DNA of 15,646 bases from CAZSDW01 sp964605705 (GTDB lineage Bacteria > Fidelibacterota > UBA2242). Numbering within the stretch: the first letter of the stretch is position 1; each line of letters begins with the position of its first letter. Below are positions 8,074 through 15,148 of this stretch, piece after piece. The position numbers and the translations under genes were made by a program. The DNA lies in NCBI GenBank assembly GCA_964605705.1, contig CAZSDW010000062.1, positions 1 to 15,646 on the forward strand, written 5' to 3'. The notes below the pieces were generated by a model that was not told the DNA's origin, searched no databases, and saw only the letters and a list, made by a program, of their open reading frames with translations.

Positions 8074-8210
8074 GATTTTCTCTCATTTTTTTTTCTATTT
8101 ATGACAAGAATCCGCAATCACAATTCGATAATTGAATTTGTAACAGATTTGTCATCAATATCAATAGTTTAATCAATGCCGTTTATTATTCTGCTAAATT
8201 CACAAATCAC

Positions 8211-8232
8211 TCCGGCTGGAAATCTCGCCGGA
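8211..8232. repeat. Short GC-rich hairpin
   Basis: TCCGGC and GCCGGA form a perfect 6-bp stem around a 10-base loop in otherwise AT-rich spacer. It lies about 135 bases after the BglX-type GH3 stop on the transcribed strand. There is no U-tract, so a terminator role is uncertain. Confidence 0.35.
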
Positions 8233-8311
8233 TCAGAGGACCCATAGCATTTCCTTTGATTACTTTTTATTTTATTCCGTTTCATCTGATTATTTTGATT
8301 TGATTATCTAA

Positions 8312-8344
8312 TTCTCTGCGATCTCAGCGTGCTTGGTGGTAAAT
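8312..8344. repeat. Degenerate CTCTGCG/CTCAGCG intergenic repeat
   Basis: The sequence TTCTCTGCGATCTCAGCG followed by TGCTTGGTGGTAAAT is built of imperfect CTCTGCG-like units. It resembles a degenerate repeat (of the form CTCTGCGATCTCTGCG then TGCTCTGCGGTGAA) that I recall seeing between genes in many environmental bacterial genomes. It lies 23 bases after the end of the BglX-type gene. Its function is unknown. Confidence 0.45.
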
Positions 8345-8367
8345 AATTCAGGCTATTGACTTAAGTC

Positions 8368-10548
8368 TTACTTCTTTACATTGAATTTTGCTTCCAAGTC
8401 CGATACGAAAACCTGGAATTCACCGGGTTCAATTGTCCACTGATTATCCAATCCGACAAATGCCAGATCGTCCGGAGTCAGGGTGAAAGTCACTTTCTTA
8501 ACTTCGCCGGGTTGCAGAAAAATCCGCCGAAATCCCTTTAATTCCCTGACCGGTCGGGTCACGCTGCCAACCAGGTCTCTGAGATACAGCTGGACAATTT
8601 CATCACCATCGTATTTACCGGTATTTTTTACTTTCACTGAAATTTCCAGGTCTGCACCCATTTGAATATTATCCTGATTGACCTTCAAATCCGAATATTT
8701 AAACGTCGTGTAACTGAGTCCATATCCGAACGGATACAGCGGATCAAAAGGACTGTCGCTGTAATTAGACGTCATCCGACCACCGCTGCTTGCCGGACGA
8801 CCGGTATTTTTATGATTGTAATAAATCGGGATTTGTCCGACACTCCTGGGAAATGAAGCCGTCAGTTTACCGGATGGATTATATTCGCCCAGAAGAACAT
8901 CCGCCACTGCATTGCCGTGCTGAATTCCCAAGTGCCAGGTTTCCAGAATTGCATTGACATTCGGTTCCACATTGGACAGGGTCAACGGACGACCATTCAT
9001 CAAAACCAGCACTACCGGTTTACCGGTTCCCGCAACAGCATTTACCAACTCCACCTGAACTCCCGGTAAATCCAGGTCTGTACGGGAATGAGCTTCACCA
9101 CTCATATCGGCGCTCTCACCTATAATCATAAGGACTAAATCGGCTTTCCGGGCGATATTCAACGCTTTTTTAAATCCGGAGCGATCATCAGCTCTGACAT
9201 CACAGCCCATGGCATATTCCAAACTGACCTCATTGCCAAGTTTCGTTTTCAGTCCTTCCAGAACCGTTATCACGTCTTCCGGATTTCCCATGCATCGCCA
9301 GGTTCCCAGAGCGGCATCCGCATCATCAGCCAGAGGACCGATGACAGCTATTTTTTTAAGTTTCGATTTATTCAGAGGTAAAATGCTTTTTTCATTTTTC
9401 AGTAAGACAATGGATTCACGGGCTAATTCCAGAGCAGCCTGGACATGATCCGGACACAATATTGTCTTTTCACTGAGGTTTTCAGCGACATAGGGATGAT
9501 CAAACAAACCGAGTGCATACTTTACCCGTAAAATTCGACGAACAGCATCATCTATGATATCCATGGAAAGTTCGCCGCGGTCAATGAAAGGTTCCAGATC
9601 GACAGAAAAACAACCGCCCTCCATATCCATATCGACACCGGCTTTCAGTCCAAGGATTCCGGCATCCAATTGATTGGCTGCCACGCCATGTTGTACTAAT
9701 TCACCAATCGAATTCCAGTCACTGACGACAAATCCATTGAATCCCCAGTCAGTTTTCAGAACATCACGCAGGGTATATTTATTCGCCGATGCCGGCACAC
9801 CCGCAATGTCGTTAAACGCGCTCATTAAAGTACCGACACCCGCATCGACAGCTGCTTTAAATGGCGGTAAATAAATCTCATGCAGGGTTCTCAGTGAAAA
9901 ATCCGTGGTATTATAATCGCGCCCACCTTCAGCCTCCCCGTAACCGACGTAGTGTTTGGCACAGGCTGAAATGGTCATCGGATTGGCTAAATCATTGCCC
10001 TGAAAACCCAGAACCGTCGCTCTTGAAATTGCCGATCCGAGAAAGGGGTCTTCCCCGGCTCCTTCAGCAATTCGTCCCCAGCGCGGATCACGGGCAATAT
10101 CTACCATCGGAGCAAAGGTCCAGTGGACCCCTTCCGAAGCTGCCTCGATTGCTGCAATTTCCGCGGATTTCCTGATCAGAACGGTATCCCAACTGGCAGA
10201 ATTTGCCAGCGGTATCGGAAATATCGTCCGATAGCCATGAATGACATCCAGCCCGATTATCAATGGAATTCCCAGGCGGGTTTCTTCAACAGCTATTTTC
10301 TGGATTTTATTGGTTTCTCTGGCACCAACGACATTCAGGAATGATCCTATTTTCCCCTCGCGAACCATCTCTTCGTACCCCGGAAATTCTCCACTGTACT
10401 GAATCATCTGACCGATTTTCTCCGCAAATGTCATCTGCGAGAGTAATTCATCAATCTTGTTTTCAATATTCGGATCAAGCGTCACCTGACCAAACCCTAA
10501 AATCGTGGTGAGTCCGCTAATCAGCATAAGTCGTTTGAATAATTTCAT
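8368..10548 (-). CDS. bglX: GH3 beta-glucosidase, BglX type
   Basis: This 726-residue protein has the complete BglX layout. A signal peptide spans about 1-20. The N-terminal catalytic domain (about 30-350) has IPLIIGLDVIHGYRTIFPIPL, written as IPLIIGLDVIHGY then RTIFPIPL, AKHYVGYGEAEGGRDY and the nucleophile in FVVSDWNS (D277). The C-terminal catalytic domain (about 370-615) has the likely acid/base E485 in ADMSGEAHSR, and FPFGYGLSY-type block PFGYGLSYTTF. A fibronectin-type-III-like domain (about 625-722) has VKNTGKYDGDEIVQLYLRD and VRELKGFRRIFLQPGE. The enzyme removes terminal glucose from beta-linked gluco-oligosaccharides, probably in the periplasm because it has a signal peptide but no sorting domain or lipobox. 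AGGA lies about 11 bases before the ATG. It follows the lichenase gene by 16 bases, so the two are probably cotranscribed. Confidence 0.95.
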   Translation of the reverse strand: MKLFKRLMLISGLTTILGFGQVTLDPNIENKIDELLSQMTFAEKIGQMIQYSGEFPGYEEMVREGKIGSFLNVVGARETNKIQKIAVEETRLGIPLIIGLDVIHGYRTIFPIPLANSASWDTVLIRKSAEIAAIEAASEGVHWTFAPMVDIARDPRWGRIAEGAGEDPFLGSAISRATVLGFQGNDLANPMTISACAKHYVGYGEAEGGRDYNTTDFSLRTLHEIYLPPFKAAVDAGVGTLMSAFNDIAGVPASANKYTLRDVLKTDWGFNGFVVSDWNSIGELVQHGVAANQLDAGILGLKAGVDMDMEGGCFSVDLEPFIDRGELSMDIIDDAVRRILRVKYALGLFDHPYVAENLSEKTILCPDHVQAALELARESIVLLKNEKSILPLNKSKLKKIAVIGPLADDADAALGTWRCMGNPEDVITVLEGLKTKLGNEVSLEYAMGCDVRADDRSGFKKALNIARKADLVLMIIGESADMSGEAHSRTDLDLPGVQVELVNAVAGTGKPVVLVLMNGRPLTLSNVEPNVNAILETWHLGIQHGNAVADVLLGEYNPSGKLTASFPRSVGQIPIYYNHKNTGRPASSGGRMTSNYSDSPFDPLYPFGYGLSYTTFKYSDLKVNQDNIQMGADLEISVKVKNTGKYDGDEIVQLYLRDLVGSVTRPVRELKGFRRIFLQPGEVKKVTFTLTPDDLAFVGLDNQWTIEPGEFQVFVSDLEAKFNVKK

Positions 10549-10564
10549 CAGATTAGTCTTCCTA

Positions 10565-12376
10565 TTATTTTAATAAAATCATTTTTCTGATATCACTGAA
10601 GCGATCGTCATTATTTCCAGTGATAATTTTATAAAAATATATGCCGCTGGGAACCGGCGCCTGCCATTCGACGTGGTGGTTTCCCGGAGCACAATTCTCA
10701 TTTATCAATGTGGCAACCTCCACCCCGCGAATATCAAAGATATTCAGTGAAACATATGCCGCCACCGGCAGCTCATAACAAATTGTCGTCGTCCGGTTGA
10801 ACGGATTCGGGAAATTCTGTCTCAGTCGGAAATTCTCCCTAAAAGATGAATTGGAATTGCCAACACCGCTCGCCGCCCGATCGATGATCAGCCCGTTCAG
10901 CAACGCATTGTCCAGGTTGTTCCCAAAGTGAATATCCAGCATTCCATCACTTACTTTGACATCTTCAACAGTAATCGTATAAGCGGAGTGAATCCCGGCT
11001 TCATTAAAAAGGTCTAAATTCCGAATGATGTAGTGTCCTTCCAAATTGATATCAAACAGCCGGCGACCGGACTCCGCGAAATAATTTTCTGCCATCATCA
11101 GGGTAATGGTATATTTTCCTTTAGGAAGCCTGACCTGATATTTGACTAGGCCCCATCGTTCACTCTGATAGATCATTTGATCGGTAGTACCGGAAATTGA
11201 CTGTCCCGAAAACTGACCTGTGGTTCCTCCGATCACACCATAATCGAGATTATCACTCCATCCCTGATCAGCGAACCATTCACCGCTGTGACTGCCACCA
11301 ACATTGATTTTTAAGGGATATTCCCAAGCCGGAGGCATTTGAATCAGCACAACCTGTCCGACAAGCGGATTGGGTATTGCCGAAATATCCGTTATTCCGG
11401 ACACAATCAAATTATGACTGAGCTCTTCATCAAAATCCGTGACCGCTAATTCGACAGTACGACTATCCGAATCTAATCCTGCATCGACAATCGTGGCATT
11501 ACTAACATTATAATGACCGGGATCCTCAGCAGATTCGCGATTGATTTCCTCTGAAAATTTGACAGTAATTGTATCAGCATCATAGCGCACCCATATAACG
11601 GAAGGATCAATATAATCGACATATCCGGTTTGGCTGGCATTGGTCAGACATAAAATCATTTTTCCGTCCCGGAATACACAATTTTCCGGAATAAAATCAC
11701 AGTTGTTGCCATCCCATGTATGGGTTGCTTTCGCCCATCGACTTGTATTCCATGAATCGAAATCATCGCGCCACTGGAGACTGAAATTATTGTCAGTCCC
11801 GACATCGCCGGAGCCGGGTGTATAGGAAGCGTAACTTACCCAATCATAATAGGCAAAAAAGGGAAACATGCGGGTATCCAGCGTCCCAACCCAGGATGGA
11901 TAAGCCGGCTGCCAGATATTCATCATTATTTTCTGATTCCGGTCCAGCGCTTCTATATGCGCGCCCGTCTGCCGGTGAACCTCTTCGCCATCGATAAACC
12001 AGGCAACGTACGCCGGGGTCCATTCAATCGCATAGGTATGAAATTCGGCAGTCGGATCGAAACCGACCCATTGATGATGTTCATGATTGATCTGACCGGG
12101 AGTAATCGGATTGAATTGGATATCGTCATAATACCGACCCAGCATCTCAATATCGATTTCGTTCCATTCGGCAGTTCCCGCACTGCCCAATTCATGATAG
12201 GTGAAAAACGTCGAAGTCTGACCGGCGCCGTGCGAGGCTTTGTAGTTTACCTCAAATCGTCCGTAAGTAAAGCTGGCAGATGTCCGCAACTCAGCACCTT
12301 TATAGTCTTTCGAATACAATACACCGGATATGATTGCCGAAATAATAAATAAGCTATAAATGAAGCGTCCGGACAT
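10565..12376 (-). CDS. Circularly permuted GH16 lichenase with Ig-like, malectin and sorting domains
   Basis: After a signal peptide (about 1-22), the 603-residue protein has a GH16 domain in permuted order. Residues about 23-187 carry KDYKGAELRTSASFTYGRFE, the catalytic WNEIDIEMLG (nucleophile E73, acid/base E77; ExDxE spacing without beta-bulge, as in lichenases), FHTYAIEWTP and IMMNIWQP. Only afterwards, at about 196-246, comes FSLQWRDDFDSWNTSRWAKA then DGKMILCLT, the block that opens ordinary lichenases. The joint YTPGSG resembles that of the F. succinogenes 1,3-1,4-beta-glucanase, a known natural permutant. Next come an Ig-like domain (about 256-348), a malectin-like carbohydrate-binding domain (about 353-500, INVGGS, WFADQGW) and a sorting domain (about 515-603, NFPNPFN, ending in LK). 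It probably cleaves mixed-linkage beta-glucan outside the cell. It starts six bases after the SurA-like gene stop, with only a weak ribosome binding site, so translational coupling is likely. Confidence 0.92.
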   Translation of the reverse strand: MSGRFIYSLFIISAIISGVLYSKDYKGAELRTSASFTYGRFEVNYKASHGAGQTSTFFTYHELGSAGTAEWNEIDIEMLGRYYDDIQFNPITPGQINHEHHQWVGFDPTAEFHTYAIEWTPAYVAWFIDGEEVHRQTGAHIEALDRNQKIMMNIWQPAYPSWVGTLDTRMFPFFAYYDWVSYASYTPGSGDVGTDNNFSLQWRDDFDSWNTSRWAKATHTWDGNNCDFIPENCVFRDGKMILCLTNASQTGYVDYIDPSVIWVRYDADTITVKFSEEINRESAEDPGHYNVSNATIVDAGLDSDSRTVELAVTDFDEELSHNLIVSGITDISAIPNPLVGQVVLIQMPPAWEYPLKINVGGSHSGEWFADQGWSDNLDYGVIGGTTGQFSGQSISGTTDQMIYQSERWGLVKYQVRLPKGKYTITLMMAENYFAESGRRLFDINLEGHYIIRNLDLFNEAGIHSAYTITVEDVKVSDGMLDIHFGNNLDNALLNGLIIDRAASGVGNSNSSFRENFRLRQNFPNPFNRTTTICYELPVAAYVSLNIFDIRGVEVATLINENCAPGNHHVEWQAPVPSGIYFYKIITGNNDDRFSDIRKMILLK

Positions 12377-12382
12377 ACCAGT

Positions 12383-13933
12383 CTAATGGACCTCCATTTT
12401 TTTCCCGTAATCCAGTTTATCATCGGTCGTCAGGATGGGAAACGCCGGACTGACAATCGGATAAGGAACTCCGCTTTGAAGTACAAACAGATCAATGTTG
12501 GTCAGGTTCAGTTTTTCAAAGGCATCCGTATTAATCTCAATTTCCTCACTGTATTTACTCTGTAAACTGTCGATGTAAGTATTAAGATAATCGTTGATGG
12601 TTTTGATATAATTTTGCGAAAACGCTTCTTGATAACCGGCATTTTTCAGCACCTGATTGCGCCAGTATATAGAAACCAGGTTATCCTGCCACATTGAGGT
12701 ATAAGATTTAACGACTGATATTTTATCATAGCCTGCCTGATAGGCTGCGGCATTGATATACTGATCGCGAATCAAATCGGCGATGGCATACTTGAGTTGT
12801 TCCGGAAATTCAGCACGGCTGAAATGACGTTTGCGAAACACCAGCGGATGGGATAGCAGGGCATGTTCAAAATCTTCGACAGTCCAATCCATATCATCCA
12901 CTGAAAATAAGCGTTTATTGCGAATTGATTCCATTTCGTCAACCCGGGCGGAATCCAGGTTCACTTCCACCTCAGCGCCCCAGAACTTACGGTCAAAAGC
13001 CTCTTTTTTATCATTCATACTTTTCATGTAAAACGGTGCCAGAATAGTAGCCAGCTGATAGAAAATCCCTTCATTGAGTTCCAGGGTTTTGCCCTTCATG
13101 ATATCCGACACTAGATCGGTATATATCCGGTTCGCTTTGACACTCTTGAGTTTATCCTGTACATTATTCCAGCGTTGCTGAACGTCATTGTCCGCCATCA
13201 GTAATTCGTTTGTCCAGCCGGTTACCCGCATAATCAGGTAACTGCCGTCCTCAATCTTTACCGGGCTCAGAATTTGATCCTTTTCCAGGGCATTGTTGTA
13301 AAAAATATTGAAATATTCATCACTAAGATCATCATTGAATCCAATTTTCCGAACCGGAATATCGGCACCCTGAAGTATTTCAGACGCCAGATTTTCAAAG
13401 GGTATCTTCTGCTTCGAATATAAATCACAGAACCGGGATGCGGTTATTTCATCGGGTAAGTGTAAATACTGCACCGTATAGGTTCGCCCTGCCAGTTTAT
13501 AAATACTCTTCAGTTCAGCTGTATCCGGATTGACCCGATTGTACGCTCGGTCATAATAGAAATACTGCCGCATCGCCTGTTCTTTACGACCCTTGATATA
13601 CTCGCAAAATTCGGTATTCCGCAGTAATTCATTTTCATTTCCGGCTTCCATTGCCATCAGTTTCTCAGCAATCAGCGAATTCAGAACGATTTTATGATGA
13701 ATATAATTATCCTGTTTGCAATAGTTTGGTCGGATTGCATATTCCGCCCGTCTGATAAATTCATCCACCGTAATCTGGCGATCTCCGATCCGAGCGATGA
13801 TATTACCGGACGGAATCGCAGATTCTCTTTTACTGCATCCAACTGAAAATAGCAAAATCAATCCGAATAATAGTACGGACTTGATTCGATTAATCCATTC
13901 CATAGTCTGTAGTTGTTGATTTTTGGATTTCAT
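12383..13933 (-). CDS. SurA/PrsA-like lipoprotein, periplasmic folding factor
   Basis: About 516 residues from the ATG at 13933; an upstream in-frame TTG at 13945 and a later ATG at 13903 are alternatives. The 13903 start would give the most typical lipoprotein signal (MEWINRIKSVLLFGLILLFS, then VGC). None of the three has a clear ribosome binding site. After the cysteine, IARIGDRQITVDEFIRRAEY and the helical block with LIAEKLMAMEAG match the N-terminal chaperone domain of SurA/PrsA proteins. A divergent parvulin-like stretch follows (YTVQYLHLP, IPFENLASE, LSPVKIEDGSYLIMRV). A long helical C-terminal half resembles nothing I can name. Such proteins assist folding of exported or outer-membrane proteins; isomerase activity is doubtful because the parvulin region is weak. 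It lies six bases upstream of the lichenase gene, suggesting a link to that enzyme's export. Confidence 0.7.
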   Translation of the reverse strand: MKSKNQQLQTMEWINRIKSVLLFGLILLFSVGCSKRESAIPSGNIIARIGDRQITVDEFIRRAEYAIRPNYCKQDNYIHHKIVLNSLIAEKLMAMEAGNENELLRNTEFCEYIKGRKEQAMRQYFYYDRAYNRVNPDTAELKSIYKLAGRTYTVQYLHLPDEITASRFCDLYSKQKIPFENLASEILQGADIPVRKIGFNDDLSDEYFNIFYNNALEKDQILSPVKIEDGSYLIMRVTGWTNELLMADNDVQQRWNNVQDKLKSVKANRIYTDLVSDIMKGKTLELNEGIFYQLATILAPFYMKSMNDKKEAFDRKFWGAEVEVNLDSARVDEMESIRNKRLFSVDDMDWTVEDFEHALLSHPLVFRKRHFSRAEFPEQLKYAIADLIRDQYINAAAYQAGYDKISVVKSYTSMWQDNLVSIYWRNQVLKNAGYQEAFSQNYIKTINDYLNTYIDSLQSKYSEEIEINTDAFEKLNLTNIDLFVLQSGVPYPIVSPAFPILTTDDKLDYGKKMEVH

Positions 13934-14034
13934 TGATAAAAGCAATCCCGGATGGGAATTCTGGGTATAATATTTAGTTTATTGATTCTTCCAGACTATC
14001 ATCCTGAGATTGTCAATTCCATTCAATTTGCTGA

Positions 14035-15105
14035 TTAAAACTGAACACCAATCGTATAGGAATGGGTATTGCCAAGAATGCCAATCGGTTTAAACGCATA
14101 ATCGACTACAATTCCGTAATTATTCAAGAACCGGAGAACAACACCTCCTCCGAAAGTCGTTCCAAATTCCGAATCTTCCAGGAACAGTGCTTTATAGCCG
14201 GTTCTCAGGTAAAAACTGCCCGCACCGGGGATATTCAACTGATACTCGGCGCCGACATTGATTGATTCGGAATTATTATTCGGATGAAGTGCATCCATAG
14301 CAAGGGTCAGGCGGTGATTTTTCAGGACAATCGGCTGTACTGATATACCAATCCGGAAGATTAACGGCAGTTCCCATTCCTGCAGGGTGAATTGTCCCTT
14401 AACCGTACTATAATTACCCTCTTCATCGGGAAGGATATCAATCGGGAATAACAGGTCCATGCCGTTATATTGCATTCTGGTCCCATAATTTGAAATGCTC
14501 ATCCCGACGCGCAGACCATCTTCTTTTTTACCGGTAACCGAAAAAAATCCGGTATTTACAATAACCCCTAAATCCAATGCCATGGCACTTGCATTGGTGT
14601 GCCAGATCTGAGAATGAATGTATTTCGCGGAAGCTCCGAATGCAAACCACTGTGCCAGTCGGCGGGAATAACTAAATGTAAAATTATAATCGTTGGCTGT
14701 ATAGAGTTCACCGGTTCCTTCCTGGTATTCGAGGGTTGTTACTTCCATATCTCCATAGCCGACATGGTTAAAACCAAGGGCTAATGTGCCAATCGAGGGT
14801 AGAATATATGCCATAGCGACATTGGACGAATTTATATCGACGACCCAGGGTTGATACATAAAGAATACTTCATTTTGGCTCAGGAAGGCAAGCCCGGCGG
14901 GATTCCAGTAAATAGATGACAATTTTCCAACCATGCTGACAAAGGCTTCCCCCATGGCATTACCATCACTGCCAACACCAATCTCGAGGAAATTCGCCGT
15001 AGTAGTACCCATGCGATAAGGTTTCTGGGCAAAAGCCGAAATACTCACCATTATAATGATCAAGAAACCAACTGATATTATTCTAAATAAATAACCAGAT
15101 TTCAT
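14035..15105 (-). CDS. PorV/PorQ-family outer-membrane beta-barrel protein
   Basis: From the ATG at 15105 the protein has 356 residues. A longer frame reaches 15183 but overlaps the preceding gene and lacks support; AAAGG seven bases before 15105 and a clean signal peptide (MKSGYLFRIISVGFLIIIMV then SISAFA, cleavage before Q) fix this start. The mature N-terminus with TTTANFLEIGVGSDGNAMGE and AFVSMVGKLSSIYWNPAGLA is characteristic of the PorV/PorQ (UPF0164) family. Alternating hydrophobic strands to a C-terminal VQF suit an outer-membrane barrel. True PorV shuttles cargo bearing C-terminal sorting domains in type IX secretion, and cargo of that type is encoded nearby. Related phyla carry many paralogs of this family, so a general structural or transport role is also possible. 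The preceding gene ends 43 bases upstream. Confidence 0.87.
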   Translation of the reverse strand: MKSGYLFRIISVGFLIIIMVSISAFAQKPYRMGTTTANFLEIGVGSDGNAMGEAFVSMVGKLSSIYWNPAGLAFLSQNEVFFMYQPWVVDINSSNVAMAYILPSIGTLALGFNHVGYGDMEVTTLEYQEGTGELYTANDYNFTFSYSRRLAQWFAFGASAKYIHSQIWHTNASAMALDLGVIVNTGFFSVTGKKEDGLRVGMSISNYGTRMQYNGMDLLFPIDILPDEEGNYSTVKGQFTLQEWELPLIFRIGISVQPIVLKNHRLTLAMDALHPNNNSESINVGAEYQLNIPGAGSFYLRTGYKALFLEDSEFGTTFGGGVVLRFLNNYGIVVDYAFKPIGILGNTHSYTIGVQF

Positions 15106-15112
15106 TTTATTA

Positions 15113-15117
15113 CCTTT
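15113..15117 (-). promoter_or_regulatory. Ribosome binding site deciding the PorV-like start
   Basis: AAAGG on the reverse strand, seven bases before the ATG at 15105. It supports that ATG over the longer reading frame that would overlap the upstream gene and would place 26 extra residues before the signal peptide. Confidence 0.6.
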
Positions 15118-15148
15118 CATTCGCTCATTTGTCATGATCACCACCCAA

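Larger units (their letters stand above)
8074..8367. promoter_or_regulatory. 294-bp spacer upstream of the GH16 lipoprotein gene
   Basis: This is the largest gap inside the glucan locus and is AT-rich near the GH16 start, so it is the likeliest place for an internal promoter. I could not recognise a convincing -35/-10 pair. It holds a 6-bp stem (TCCGGC 8211-8216 with GCCGGA 8227-8232), a 10-bp palindrome GACTTAAGTC at 8358-8367 directly after the preceding gene's stop, and a degenerate repeat at 8312-8344. No RNA gene or riboswitch is recognised. Confidence 0.35.

Noticed and set aside
8211..8260. Possible riboswitch around the GC-rich stem upstream of the GH16 lipoprotein gene
   Set aside because: Only one short stem is visible and no consensus of a known riboswitch class could be matched.
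13946..14034. TTGACA at about 14012 and TATTAT at about 13970 as a promoter for the SurA-like gene
   Set aside because: The spacing between the two boxes is about twice the usual 17 bases, so they do not form a standard promoter.
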